DNA of 64,000 nt from Flavipsychrobacter sp. (GCA_016786615.1 JAEUVX010000009.1:345880-409879); one strand, 5' to 3'. Shown: positions 28,019 through 38,091, numbered from the stretch's first letter. Notes: generated by a model not told the origin, from the sequence alone. Numbers and translations are program-made.

Positions 28019-28679
28019 CCGGAATAAGGTATATGAAAATTCAGGAAACGTGGACGTTATCAATCTGGTAAAACATACCGGTGTCCGCGTGTTGGATATA
28101 GGTTGTGGCTCGGGCTCGGTAGCAAGGCAATTAACTTCGAATGGGAATATTGTAGATGGAATAACAATATCGCAATCTGAACTTGCTGAAGCAAGTAAAG
28201 TGTTAAGAAATGGGTACATCTTCAATCTTGAAGAAGGGCTGCCATCTGAAATGCCTGCTGATGAGTACGACTACATTATCTGTTCTCATGTGTTAGAGCA
28301 TATTGCTTATCCGGAAAAGCTATTAGCAGATATAAAAAGGGTCTTGAAGAATGAAGGTAATTTCATAGTAGCATTGCCCAATGTTTTTTATTACAAATAC
28401 AGGTGGCAATTGATGAAAGGTGAGTTTAAAGTAGCTGATGCGGGAATATGGGATTACACACACCTCAGATGGTATTCATTTAACAGTGCTAAGCAAATGC
28501 TGTTGAAGAGCGGCTTTGCAATTGATGTTGCAACTGTAACGGGAGAACTTCCATTCAGTAGTATTTTGAAATATGTATTACCTCGTAGCATAAGGAGGAT
28601 GTTGTATAACGTATTGACCACAATTTCTAAAGGGTTCTTTGGGTATCAGTTGTTGTATAGCGTTAAGAATAAGAAATAG
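28008..28679 (+). CDS. SAM-dependent methyltransferase
   Basis: Class I methyltransferase of 223 residues, with VLDIGCGSGSVARQL as SAM loop and DYIICSHVLEHI typical of the MethyltransfD/UbiG-like group found in glycan loci. Translation starts 11 bases inside the previous glycosyltransferase gene, suggesting coupling. Substrate likely a sugar of the same polymer; not provable from sequence. Confidence 0.82.
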   Translation: MQLSRNKVYENSGNVDVINLVKHTGVRVLDIGCGSGSVARQLTSNGNIVDGITISQSELAEASKVLRNGYIFNLEEGLPSEMPADEYDYIICSHVLEHIAYPEKLLADIKRVLKNEGNFIVALPNVFYYKYRWQLMKGEFKVADAGIWDYTHLRWYSFNSAKQMLLKSGFAIDVATVTGELPFSSILKYVLPRSIRRMLYNVLTTISKGFFGYQLLYSVKNKK

Positions 28680-28680
28680 T

Positions 28681-29946
28681 TTGAAGAAGATACTCATTAT
28701 ATCACCACACTTTCCGCCATCAAATCTTGCCGCCGTTCATCGGTCTCGTTTGTTTGCACAGCACTTGCCTGAATATGGGTGGGAACCTGTTGTGTTAACT
28801 GTTGACGAAAAGTATTATGAAGAAGAGCTTGATTTTAACTTAGTAAAATTATTGCCTGAAGGATTAAGGGTTGAAAAGTGTGCCGCGTTTAATGTTACTA
28901 AACCAAGAGTTGTTGGGGATATAGGCATAAGGGCATTTTACCAATTATATAAGAAGGCAAAGTCTATAATTGTTAAAGATAAAATAGACTTTCTGTACAT
29001 CCCAATCCCATCATTCTATGCTGCATTGATAGGACGCTGGTTGCATAACACGACAGGAGTGAAGTATGGTATCGACTATATAGACCCTTGGGTACATCCA
29101 TTTCCTAATAGAGATAAATTGTTTTCAAGACACAGAATCAGTGAGGCTATTGCGAACTTTTTAGAGCCTATAGCAGTAAAAAATGCATCGCTGATTACTG
29201 GTGTGGCTGAAGGATATTACAATGGTGTAAGAGAACGGAATACGCATCTAAACAACACTTGTTTGTTTGGTGCCATGCCCTATGGAGGAGAGATTGCAGA
29301 TCATGACGCTATAAAGACTATGGGTATTAACCCGTACGTATTTCAGAAAAATGAAAAAATACAACTTGTCTATGCAGGTGCTATGTTGCCCAAAGCATAT
29401 CAGCCGTTGGAGGCTATGTTTAAAGCAATGAGCGCTAATGCTGCATTGTTCAGTAACCTCGAAATTCATTTCATAGGTACAGGCAAATCGCCTAATGACC
29501 CGAATGGATTTAATATTAAGCCATTAGCGGAAAAATACGGTTTGTGGCAGCGCGTTGTATTTGAGTATCCCAAAAGAATACCATACCTGGATGTATTAGT
29601 GCATCTTGAATCTGCAGATGGTATTTTTATTTTAGGCAGTACGGAACCTCATTATACACCGTCGAAAGTTTATCAGGGTGTTTTATCAGGTAAGCCGATT
29701 CTGGCATTGCTTCATAGTGAGTCAAGTGCGTATAAAGTGTTGAAAAATACCGGTGCAGGTACCGTCTTCCCGATATTACCCGATAGCATTGATACTATTA
29801 CGAATGATTTTTTCGAATGGTATAATACATACGAAACATTCGCAAAGAAGTTTGATGCAGCCAGTGTCGATAGAAAAGTTTTTGATGCTTATAGTGCATC
29901 AAACGTTACAAAAACCTTAGCTGATTTATTGAATCAGATTGTTTGA
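28681..29946 (+). CDS. Glycosyltransferase, GT-B type
   Basis: 421 residues from TTG 28681, which begins LKKILIISPHFPPSN one base after the methyltransferase stop. An ATG at 28639 would add 14 unlike residues and overlap that gene by 41 bases, so the TTG is preferred. IISPHFPPSNLAAVHRSRLF and the YAGAMLPKAYQPLEAMF segment are typical of a group of GT4-related capsule enzymes; PSKVYQGVLSGKPILAL is the likely donor site. Donor unknown. Confidence 0.75.
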   Translation: MKKILIISPHFPPSNLAAVHRSRLFAQHLPEYGWEPVVLTVDEKYYEEELDFNLVKLLPEGLRVEKCAAFNVTKPRVVGDIGIRAFYQLYKKAKSIIVKDKIDFLYIPIPSFYAALIGRWLHNTTGVKYGIDYIDPWVHPFPNRDKLFSRHRISEAIANFLEPIAVKNASLITGVAEGYYNGVRERNTHLNNTCLFGAMPYGGEIADHDAIKTMGINPYVFQKNEKIQLVYAGAMLPKAYQPLEAMFKAMSANAALFSNLEIHFIGTGKSPNDPNGFNIKPLAEKYGLWQRVVFEYPKRIPYLDVLVHLESADGIFILGSTEPHYTPSKVYQGVLSGKPILALLHSESSAYKVLKNTGAGTVFPILPDSIDTITNDFFEWYNTYETFAKKFDAASVDRKVFDAYSASNVTKTLADLLNQIV

Positions 29947-29954
29947 AGATAGAG

Positions 29955-31151
29955 ATGACTGATTTAAAATCAAAAACTAAGCTGGCGATTATTACCTCGC
30001 ATCCTATACAATATAATGCACCGTGGTTTGCATTATTAGCGAAGCAACCTGCTGTTGATTTACATGTCTTTTATACATGGCAGGCCTCAGAAAACAAAGA
30101 GATTTATGATCCCGGTTTTGGTAAAACAAGAAGTTGGGACATCCCGTTGCTGGAAGGGTACAATTATACTTTTGTGAAAAATGTGTCTCATGACCAAGGT
30201 ACACATCACTATAAAGGATTAGATAATCCAACGTTAATAAAACAAATAGAAGAATGGGGTGCAGAAGCTGTGCTGATAATAGGATGGCCATTTAAAAGCC
30301 ATTTTGCTGCAATGCGCCACTTTAAAGGCAAAATACCTGTATTGTTCAGGGGCGACTCTACGTTGCTTGATGAAACTGGCGGACTCAAAAAAATGGTGCG
30401 CAGGATAATGCTGACCTATGTATATTCTTTTATTGATACTGCATTATATGTTGGCAGCAATAATAAGGCATATTTTCTTGCCCATGGGCTAAAGGAGAAG
30501 GAATTGGTTTTCTGTCCGCATGCTATAGATAACGATAGGTTCAGCAATGCTGATGATGAAAGAAATAAAGAAGCGATAAGTCAGAGAAATAAATTGGGTA
30601 TTGGCAGTAATGATTTTGTTGTGCTGTTTGCAGGTAAATTAGAACATAAGAAGAATCCTGAATATATTATCCGTTTATCAAAACTGCTAACTGATTCGAA
30701 ATATAAGTTTGTAATTGTTGGTAATGGTCCGATGGAAGAAGAAGTTAAGTCTAAGGCAGGAACTGACAAGCGGATTGTGTTTGTTGACTTTCAGAACCAG
30801 CAAAATATGCCGGTAGTATATCGTATGGCAACAGTTTTTATTTTGCCATCAAAAGGGCCCGGAGAAACATGGGGTTTAGCGCTGAATGAAGCTATGGCTT
30901 GTAAACGACCTGTGGTAGCGACAGACAAAACCGGTGGAGCAATAGACCTTATTAATGAGAATGGTATAATCATCAATCCTCATGATGTTTCAACTGTTGC
31001 AACATATTTAAGCACGTTAGCAGCAGATGCGAGCAAACTAAAAACAGCAGGAGAAAAATCCTTCGAAATAATACAGCGTTTCAGTTTTAATGGTATCGTT
31101 AGTGGTATCTGCGAAGCACTAGATTCTTATAAAAGTCATGCCATCCATTAG
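29955..31151 (+). CDS. GT4-type glycosyltransferase
   Basis: 398 residues. LAIITSHPIQYNAPWF is a recognisable start of a GT4 subgroup in polysaccharide loci; VLFAGKLEHKKNPEYII begins the donor domain and PSKGPGETWGLALNEAMACKRP carries the E-x7-E motif. I chose ATG 29955; TTG 29943 would add four residues and overlap the previous stop. Its end overlaps the next gene by 14 bases. Specificity unknown. Confidence 0.87.
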   Translation: MTDLKSKTKLAIITSHPIQYNAPWFALLAKQPAVDLHVFYTWQASENKEIYDPGFGKTRSWDIPLLEGYNYTFVKNVSHDQGTHHYKGLDNPTLIKQIEEWGAEAVLIIGWPFKSHFAAMRHFKGKIPVLFRGDSTLLDETGGLKKMVRRIMLTYVYSFIDTALYVGSNNKAYFLAHGLKEKELVFCPHAIDNDRFSNADDERNKEAISQRNKLGIGSNDFVVLFAGKLEHKKNPEYIIRLSKLLTDSKYKFVIVGNGPMEEEVKSKAGTDKRIVFVDFQNQQNMPVVYRMATVFILPSKGPGETWGLALNEAMACKRPVVATDKTGGAIDLINENGIIINPHDVSTVATYLSTLAADASKLKTAGEKSFEIIQRFSFNGIVSGICEALDSYKSHAIH

Positions 31152-32076
31152 TATAATATTGCCTGTTTACAATGGTATGGCATATTTGCACCATGCTATA
31201 AACAGTGTGCTGGAACAATCCTACACCGATTTTGAATTTCTGATACTTGATGATTGCTCTACTGATGATAGTTGGAAGTATATATGCGGAATAAAGGATG
31301 GTAGGGTAAAAACTTTCAGAAACGATACGAATAAAGGACTTTTTTACAATCTTAACTTTCTTATAAACAACAGTAATGCAAACCTCATAAAATTATGGTC
31401 TCAGGATGATATTATGAGGCCGAATGCCATTGAAGAAATTGTATCGTTTCATAAACGCAATGCTCAGATAGGCTTTAGCTACACAGCAGTGGATTATATT
31501 GATGGTAATGGCACTGAAAGTATCAATAAGAAAATTGACAACACCCCTGAAATTATAGACCGGCTAACACATGCTGAAATCTGTTTTTATACAGGCTCAA
31601 TTGCCGGAAACATTGCGAATGTTACACTAAACAAAGCGGCTTTGGATAAAGTAGGCTTATTTAATGAAAACATGATAATAAGCGGTGATTTTGATATGTG
31701 GGTAAGGATAGCCGAGTTTTTTGAGATAGGGTACGTTAAAAAACCATTAGTCTTACTTCGTAATCATGATGGGCAACTGAGCAGGCAAACAAAATATTAT
31801 ATAAGGCATATAGAAGAAGATGCACATGCATTCAGAAAGCTTTTCTCTTATATATCGCCGGAAGCTCAGAAGAGTGGTAAAACTATTTTAAGAAATAACA
31901 AGCTGATGTTTTATACGGCATTAATGCTGCATTCATTAAAGGGTTTTAAAATAAAGGATGTACTTAAATACTGGAAAGCAATCAGCAACCTCGACAACCC
32001 GATGGTATTGCTTGTACATTTCTTTTATAAAAGAGTGATAAATAAAAAGACTGATACAAAGTATAAGGTAGCTTAG
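31138..32076 (+). CDS. GT2-type glycosyltransferase
   Basis: GT-A enzyme of 312 residues with ISIILPVYNGMAYLHHA, LILDDCSTDDSW and the metal-site segment WSQDDIMRP (QDD in place of DxD). GDFDMWVRIAEFF follows. The start codon lies 14 bases inside the preceding GT4 gene. It precedes the polymerase-like membrane protein by 2 bases. Donor unknown. Confidence 0.87.
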   Translation: MPSISIILPVYNGMAYLHHAINSVLEQSYTDFEFLILDDCSTDDSWKYICGIKDGRVKTFRNDTNKGLFYNLNFLINNSNANLIKLWSQDDIMRPNAIEEIVSFHKRNAQIGFSYTAVDYIDGNGTESINKKIDNTPEIIDRLTHAEICFYTGSIAGNIANVTLNKAALDKVGLFNENMIISGDFDMWVRIAEFFEIGYVKKPLVLLRNHDGQLSRQTKYYIRHIEEDAHAFRKLFSYISPEAQKSGKTILRNNKLMFYTALMLHSLKGFKIKDVLKYWKAISNLDNPMVLLVHFFYKRVINKKTDTKYKVA

Positions 32077-32078
32077 GA

Positions 32079-33491
32079 GTGAATAACAGAAAAATCATAT
32101 TAGACAAAGTACAGATAGACCAGTTCGTCATATTCCCGTTCATACTGTATAGTTTCTTTTCGCAGTATATGTGGATAACCATAGTAGCAGGGATCTCATT
32201 CTATATTATACTATCCAGTTTATGGGTTAAATATCTGCCGCCAATGCTTACATACCTGTTTCTCTATCAGTGGATACAGGTTTTTGGTGGGGTATTATAT
32301 TCAGATTATATGGGTATTCCGTTTGATGAACTCTTTACAAGTAAAGACGCCGATGGCCTGTTTATTGCTACGTTTATTCAAATGGCGGTAATGGTGCTGT
32401 TCATGGCCAATATTTTTAAACCAACTGTTTTTTCGGGTTTGGAAATCATGAAGGAGGCAGCGTCAAAGCTGGATACTAAAAAAGTACTCACAGTTTATGG
32501 TGTGTTCAGCCTGGTATTCCCTACTCTGATAGCTTTAACATATTCAAATCCATCCTTAAATCAATTGGTGCAGTCTTTTGCAGTATTAAGAAAGGTATCG
32601 TTGATAATGCTCATATTCTTGTTGTTACTGCAAAAGACAAAATTCAATAACCTGATAATTATACTGCTGGTTGTAGAGTTCGGCTTAGGGTTCGTATCGT
32701 ATTTTTCAAGCTTTAAAGAGATTATCTATTTCTTTGTATTTACATATTTTACTGTCAAGCCAAATTTTAAGTCTCGCCAGGTAATGCGTGTAGCTCCTGT
32801 GGGGCTGGCTTTGGTATTCTTCATGGTATTCTGGTCTAGTATTAAAGGGGGTTACAGGCAATATCTCAACCAAGGTAGTGGCCAGCAGCAGATAGCGGTT
32901 TCTACCTATGATGCATTAAATTACCTCGGAGATAAAACAACAAATTATTCTGTCGATTCATTAAAAACAGGTTCAGAAGTATTATTGAACAGGATACAGT
33001 ACATGCACCAGTACTCTACAGTATATGGCCGTGTGCCATCAATAATTGCGCATACAAATGGTGATAATGTATGGAGTACTATAAAGTTCCTCACAGCCCC
33101 AAGGTTCCTTACTGAAAATAAAAGTATTCTTGACCCTTCTACAAAAACATCATATTATACCGGTAAAAACTTTGCAAATGCAGAAAGGGGCACCTCAATT
33201 TCAATGGGGTATTTTTGTGATTTGTATATCGACTATGGATTGTTATTAATGATGATACCATTGTTAGTGATAACTTTTTTTATCGGTAAGGTGTCGAACT
33301 ATATCATTAATTCAGATAAGTACAACCTGATTTTCAACTTTGCATTATTCATTGCAACAATACTAAGTCTCGGTACATTCGAATCGGATATAATTTTCTA
33401 TTTGGGTTCTATCCGAAACTATCTTGTTTTCATGATTTTGGGTAATTACTTTATTTTCCCTTGGCTGAATAAATATATCTCAGCCCGATGA
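32079..33491 (+). CDS. Wzy-like polysaccharide polymerase (membrane protein)
   Basis: 470 residues, GTG start, with roughly ten to twelve hydrophobic segments and one large periplasmic loop (about residues 255-385). The loop ends with RGTSISMGYFCDLYIDYG just before a further membrane segment, a layout like O-antigen/exopolysaccharide polymerases. Such enzymes join lipid-linked repeat units en bloc at the outer face of the inner membrane. Sequence conservation among Wzy proteins is weak, so the call rests on topology and position. A polymerase normally needs a Wzx flippase; none is visible in the window. Confidence 0.68.
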   Translation: MNNRKIILDKVQIDQFVIFPFILYSFFSQYMWITIVAGISFYIILSSLWVKYLPPMLTYLFLYQWIQVFGGVLYSDYMGIPFDELFTSKDADGLFIATFIQMAVMVLFMANIFKPTVFSGLEIMKEAASKLDTKKVLTVYGVFSLVFPTLIALTYSNPSLNQLVQSFAVLRKVSLIMLIFLLLLQKTKFNNLIIILLVVEFGLGFVSYFSSFKEIIYFFVFTYFTVKPNFKSRQVMRVAPVGLALVFFMVFWSSIKGGYRQYLNQGSGQQQIAVSTYDALNYLGDKTTNYSVDSLKTGSEVLLNRIQYMHQYSTVYGRVPSIIAHTNGDNVWSTIKFLTAPRFLTENKSILDPSTKTSYYTGKNFANAERGTSISMGYFCDLYIDYGLLLMMIPLLVITFFIGKVSNYIINSDKYNLIFNFALFIATILSLGTFESDIIFYLGSIRNYLVFMILGNYFIFPWLNKYISAR

Positions 33492-34597
33492 AGTTGTTTA
33501 TTACCTACGAATACTTTTTGCCTGCCTACAAAGCAGGTGGGCCTGTGCAATCGCTTGCAAATCTTGTTGCAAACTACAGCCATGCAGAGATATACATCTA
33601 TTGTAGGAATACAGATTTAGATGGTACAGTGCTGAATGTAAAACACGATGAATGGGTGTCGTTCAATAGTCACACAAAAGTGTTTTACGCATCAGCTAAA
33701 GCAGAAGAAACTGTGTACGATTTGCTGACAGATGTAAATCCCGATGTGGTTTTTATAAATGGCATCTTTTCTCCTTCATATAACCTCAAACCGCTGCTGT
33801 GGTCGGGAGATGCAAATAAAGTAGTATCAGCAAGAGGTATGTTGCACCCCGGCGCATTATCTCAAAAGTCGCTAAAGAAGAAAATATACCTCGCAGCATA
33901 CAAGCTGCTGGGCTTACATAAGAAGTGCATCTTCCATGTTACTACACAGGAAGAAAAACAATACGTAACAGATACATTCGGTAATGGTGTGAAGGTATAT
34001 GTAGCTCCCAACTTCCCGAATGTAATTGATAAGCTTTCAGCAACTCAAAAAGAACCTGGTAAGCTAAAGCTTGTTACCATAGCGCTGATAAGCCCTATGA
34101 AAAATATCAAACTGGTGCTGGAGGCTTTAAGTAAATGCAGCTCGTCTATTACATACGATATATATGGGCCTGTAAAAGATGCAGCGTACTGGCAGGAATG
34201 TCAGCAGCTGATAGCAACAATGCCAAACAATGTCTGCGCACAATATCACGGTGCGGTAACGCCCGATAAAATATTGAACACGCTCGCTGACTTTCATTGC
34301 ATGATACAACCCAGTAAAAGTGAAAACTTCGGGCATGCTATATACGAAGCGCTTGCAGCAGGGAAGCCAGTTATCACAAGCCATTACACGCCGTGGAATA
34401 AACTGGAAGAGGCTAATGCGGGTTTTAATGTAGATATTAATAACATACAGTCAATTGTAGATGCCATCGAAAAAATGGCATCGCTCGATAACGCGGCATA
34501 TGCAGCGAGCAGTAGTGCAACCGGACAGTATGCTAAGAAAAGTATAGATGTTGCATCGGTAAGGAAAGACTACGATGCAATGTTTTTAAGTAAATAA
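33488..34597 (+). CDS. GT4-type glycosyltransferase
   Basis: 369 residues; start overlaps the polymerase stop by 4 bases (ATGA). YFLPAYKAGGPVQSLANL is the typical glycine loop of the acceptor domain, SARGMLHPGALSQKSLKK a conserved family segment, and PSKSENFGHAIYEALAAGKP the E-x7-E donor site. Likely transfers one sugar to the lipid-linked chain. From here rightward the base composition becomes visibly more GC-rich. Confidence 0.88.
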   Translation: MKLFITYEYFLPAYKAGGPVQSLANLVANYSHAEIYIYCRNTDLDGTVLNVKHDEWVSFNSHTKVFYASAKAEETVYDLLTDVNPDVVFINGIFSPSYNLKPLLWSGDANKVVSARGMLHPGALSQKSLKKKIYLAAYKLLGLHKKCIFHVTTQEEKQYVTDTFGNGVKVYVAPNFPNVIDKLSATQKEPGKLKLVTIALISPMKNIKLVLEALSKCSSSITYDIYGPVKDAAYWQECQQLIATMPNNVCAQYHGAVTPDKILNTLADFHCMIQPSKSENFGHAIYEALAAGKPVITSHYTPWNKLEEANAGFNVDINNIQSIVDAIEKMASLDNAAYAASSSATGQYAKKSIDVASVRKDYDAMFLSK

Positions 34598-34610
34598 ACA
34601 ATAGAGCATA

Positions 34611-36338
34611 ATGATAATTTTAGGTATTAATGCCTACCACGCAGACTCAAGCGCTGCTATCCTGAAAGATGGTGAACTGATTGCTGCATCTGAAGAAGAA
34701 AGGTTTACACGGGTAAAGCACTGGGCAGGGTTTCCTGAAAAAGCGATTCTGTTTTGCCTGAAAGAATTAGGCATCACCATCAACGAGGTTGACCATATTG
34801 CCATTGGTCGCGACCCGAAAGCTAAGTTTGACAAGAAGATGCTGTATTTGCTTAAAAATCCTGGTGGTGGTTTTAAGACTGTCATGAACAGGTTGAGCAA
34901 TACAAAGAAAGTAGCATCACTGGAACAGGAGCTGTCTCGCATCACAGGTGTAGATGCTGCATTAATCAAACCAAAGATTCATAACGTAGAGCATCACCGT
35001 AGTCACCTGGCATCTGCATTTTTTGCAAGCCCATATGATGAGGCCGCATTGTTGTCTATAGATGGTTCGGGCGATTTTACCAGTACTATGATAGCTATTG
35101 GTAAAGGCAATAAAATTGAAGTAATTGATTCTGTAGATTTTCCTGTATCGGTTGGTACATTCTATACTGCATTCACTCAATATCTCGGTTTCCCGCATTA
35201 TGGTGATGAGTACAAAGTAATGGGTCTTGCACCGTATGGCGAACCGAAGTACGTTGATAAGATAAGAGATGTAATCAAGTTTACAGAAGACGGGCTGTTT
35301 ACATGGAATCAGAAATATTTCAAATCTGCCAAAGATGTGGTAGTTACTTATGGTGATGACCACATCCCGTTTGTTGGTAGTTTGTTCGCGCCATATTTTG
35401 AAGAGAAGTTTGGTAAAGCTCGTGGCAAAGGCGATGAACTTACACAGTATCACAAAGACATCGCTGCATCCGTACAGCGTTTTACAGAAGAGCTGATATT
35501 CCACATTGTGAATCATCTGCAAAAACGTACAGGTTTGAAGAACCTTTGTATAGCAGGTGGTGTGGCGCAGAACTCTGTAGCGAATGGCAAGATACTGGCA
35601 AACTCAGGTTTCGAAAACCTGTATATACCATCTGCAGGACATGATGCCGGTATCTCAATGGGTTCTGCATTTTATGTGTACAATCAGGTATTGAATCAAC
35701 CACGTGCTAAAGCTGTTTACTCTGCTTACACTGGTAGTAAATTCAGCAACGAAGAAATTGAAGCATTCCTGAAAGAACGCAATATCACTTATAAGCGTCT
35801 GGATGATGCTGCATTGTACGATTATGTGTCTGACAGGTTGGTGAATGCAGGTGTGATAGGTTGGTTTCAGGGACGGGCAGAGTTTGGCCCGCGTGCACTG
35901 GGTGGCAGGTCTATACTTGCAGACCCGCGCCGTACTGACGCCAAAGATTTGCTGAATGCAAAAATCAAACGTCGCGAAAGTTTCCGCCCGTTTGCACCAT
36001 CTATATTGAAGGAGTTTGTGCCGGAATACTTTGAATATACAGAGAATGTGCCGTTCATGGAAAAAGTATTCCCGATAAAAAAAGAAAAGCATATTGCTAT
36101 ACCTGCCGTTACACACGTAGATGGTACAGGTCGTTTGCAGAGTGTAGATAAAGTAGTATCGCCACGTTATTATGGATTGATAGATGCTTTCCGTCAGAAG
36201 ACCGGTGTGCCGATATTGTTGAATACATCTTTCAACGAAAACGAACCGATTGTAAATACGCCTGCCGAAGCATTGGACTGTTTCCTGCGTACGAAGATGG
36301 ATATGCTGGTGCTTGAAAACTGTGTTGTAGAAAGATAA
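34611..36338 (+). CDS. NodU/CmcH-family carbamoyltransferase
   Basis: 575-residue enzyme that transfers a carbamoyl group from carbamoyl phosphate (via carbamoyl-adenylate) to a hydroxyl, here probably of a sugar. The N-terminal ASKHA/TsaD-like domain begins ILGINAYHADSSAA and contains the metal-binding HHRSHLASAFF; CIAGGVAQNSVANG follows. The C-terminal Carbam_trans_C domain includes GWFQGRAEFGPRALGGRS. Length is standard. It sits between GT4 genes, so the carbamoyl group is most likely on the polysaccharide. Confidence 0.93.
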   Translation: MIILGINAYHADSSAAILKDGELIAASEEERFTRVKHWAGFPEKAILFCLKELGITINEVDHIAIGRDPKAKFDKKMLYLLKNPGGGFKTVMNRLSNTKKVASLEQELSRITGVDAALIKPKIHNVEHHRSHLASAFFASPYDEAALLSIDGSGDFTSTMIAIGKGNKIEVIDSVDFPVSVGTFYTAFTQYLGFPHYGDEYKVMGLAPYGEPKYVDKIRDVIKFTEDGLFTWNQKYFKSAKDVVVTYGDDHIPFVGSLFAPYFEEKFGKARGKGDELTQYHKDIAASVQRFTEELIFHIVNHLQKRTGLKNLCIAGGVAQNSVANGKILANSGFENLYIPSAGHDAGISMGSAFYVYNQVLNQPRAKAVYSAYTGSKFSNEEIEAFLKERNITYKRLDDAALYDYVSDRLVNAGVIGWFQGRAEFGPRALGGRSILADPRRTDAKDLLNAKIKRRESFRPFAPSILKEFVPEYFEYTENVPFMEKVFPIKKEKHIAIPAVTHVDGTGRLQSVDKVVSPRYYGLIDAFRQKTGVPILLNTSFNENEPIVNTPAEALDCFLRTKMDMLVLENCVVER

Positions 36339-37478
36339 GTGAAGATTGTATTTGTAAACCAGACAGCCAACTACCTGTTTGCAGACATCATCACGGCGTT
36401 TGCAAGCAAAATGCCCGATGCGCAGATAGAAGCATGGTATGGTAGTTTCGATTATGATGTAACGAAATTGCCTGCTAATATTACTACACACGTAGGGCCT
36501 GTGTACGATAGAACAAGTTTCTCACGCAGGTTCCGTACATGGACGAAGTTTTATTTCTGGATGCGCAACAAGGTGAAGCAGGAAGATATTGCAAACACAA
36601 AATTCTTCTTTGTTTCAAACCCACCTCTGTTTGTCTTCCTTCCACGATTGCAGAAAATGAAGTTTGCTACACTGATATATGATTTGTATCCTGATGTACT
36701 CACAGGCTTCCGTAAGAATGCGTTGCTGAATAATGTAGCAAACTATTGGGCAAAGAAGAACAGGAAAGTGCTGCCATCTGCACAAAAGATATTTACGCTC
36801 GGTACAGGGTTAAAAACTGCTATCGAAAAATACCTGCCAATTACAGAAATAGATAAAGTACAAGTAGTCCCCATTTGGAATAAACAGGTTGAAACAACGA
36901 ATGCTTCAACCAGAGATTTCAGAAAGGAATGGGGACTGGGAGATAAGAAAATTATTCTCTATTCCGGCAATATAGGTCTTACACACCCGCTTGAATATCT
37001 TGTAGAGATAGCAAAGAAATTACAGTCACATACTGATTGGGCAGTTGTGGTAGTGGGTAACGATAGTAAAAAAGTAAAGTTGAAAGACTTGGCAATTGGA
37101 CTTGATAACATTCAGTTTCATGCACCAGTTCCATTTGCAGACTTGTCGCAGTTGTTGTCAATTGCAACATGGGGTTATGTAACGCTCGATACAAGTGCTA
37201 CAAATAATTCCGTACCAAGCAAAACATATAACCTGCTGGCAGTAGGTAGTCCGCTGCTTGCAATGGTAAACAGTTCTTCTGAAATAGCATCACTAATAGA
37301 TACATACAATGTCGGCATCTCTTTCAAAGAAGATGAGATAGATGCTGCACTGGAAAAGCTGCTGAGCATAGATGCTGCGCAGTACAATCAACTCAAACGG
37401 AATGCAGTGGATTGTTCAAAGCATTTCACCAAAGCAATGGCAGATAATATTGTAGAAAGCCTCAGCTGGCATGTATAG
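36339..37478 (+). CDS. GT4-type glycosyltransferase (WbuB-like)
   Basis: 379 residues from GTG 36339, directly after the carbamoyltransferase stop. TKFFFVSNPPLFVFLP and LIYDLYPDVL match the N-terminal half of WbuB-like enzymes, IILYSGNIGLTHPLEYL starts the donor domain, and VPSKTYNLLAVGSPLLAM is its nucleotide site. WbuB relatives often add the second sugar to undecaprenyl-PP-linked HexNAc, which fits the phosphoglycosyl transferase that overlaps its 3' end by 8 bases. Specific sugar unknown. Confidence 0.83.
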   Translation: MKIVFVNQTANYLFADIITAFASKMPDAQIEAWYGSFDYDVTKLPANITTHVGPVYDRTSFSRRFRTWTKFYFWMRNKVKQEDIANTKFFFVSNPPLFVFLPRLQKMKFATLIYDLYPDVLTGFRKNALLNNVANYWAKKNRKVLPSAQKIFTLGTGLKTAIEKYLPITEIDKVQVVPIWNKQVETTNASTRDFRKEWGLGDKKIILYSGNIGLTHPLEYLVEIAKKLQSHTDWAVVVVGNDSKKVKLKDLAIGLDNIQFHAPVPFADLSQLLSIATWGYVTLDTSATNNSVPSKTYNLLAVGSPLLAMVNSSSEIASLIDTYNVGISFKEDEIDAALEKLLSIDAAQYNQLKRNAVDCSKHFTKAMADNIVESLSWHV

Positions 37479-38091
37479 GCAATTTTTCAAACCATTGTTA
37501 GATAAGCTCATCGCGCTGATAGGATTCGTTGTCCTGTCCCCGTTGTTTCTGCTTGCAACGGTATTGCTGTTCATTGCCAATCAAGGCAAGCCGTTTTTCT
37601 TTCAACCACGTCCCGGCAAGAGTGGCAGAATATTTCGCATCATCAAGTTCAAGACAATGAATGATGCAAAAGGTGCAGATGGACAATTATTGCCTGATGA
37701 AAAGCGCCTTACAGTAGTTGGGAAAATTGTGCGTAAAACATCTATAGACGAAATACCGCAATTGCTCAATGTACTGATTGGAGATATGAGCCTGATAGGT
37801 CCGCGGCCGCTATTAGCAGAGTACTTGCCGTTGTATAACGAACGCCAGCGTCGCAGGCATGAGGTGAAGCCTGGTATTACGGGATGGGCACAGGTTAATG
37901 GTCGTAATTCTATATCTTGGGAAGAGAAATTTGAACTCGATGTGTATTATGTAGATAATATATCGTTCCTGCTCGATGTGAAGATATTGTTGATGACAAT
38001 AGTGAATGTATTTCGTGGTAATGGCATCAGCCAGGAAGGTGCGGCAACAATGGAAAAATTTAAAGGAACACCAAAGCAACAGGCATCATGA
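37471..38091 (+). CDS. PglC-like initiating phosphoglycosyl transferase
   Basis: Small monotopic phosphoglycosyl transferase of 206 residues that transfers a sugar-1-phosphate from UDP-sugar to undecaprenyl phosphate. It has a single N-terminal hydrophobic re-entrant segment (about 13-33), FQPRPGKSGRIFRIIKFKTM, the catalytic-core TSIDEIPQLLNVLIGDMSL and GPRPLLAEYLPLY, and KPGITGWAQVNGRN. The short length matches PglC rather than the longer WbaP/WecP types. Acetyltransferase and aminotransferase genes follow as in pgl loci, so the first sugar may be diacetyl-bacillosamine or a relative. Confidence 0.9.
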   Translation: MYRQFFKPLLDKLIALIGFVVLSPLFLLATVLLFIANQGKPFFFQPRPGKSGRIFRIIKFKTMNDAKGADGQLLPDEKRLTVVGKIVRKTSIDEIPQLLNVLIGDMSLIGPRPLLAEYLPLYNERQRRRHEVKPGITGWAQVNGRNSISWEEKFELDVYYVDNISFLLDVKILLMTIVNVFRGNGISQEGAATMEKFKGTPKQQAS

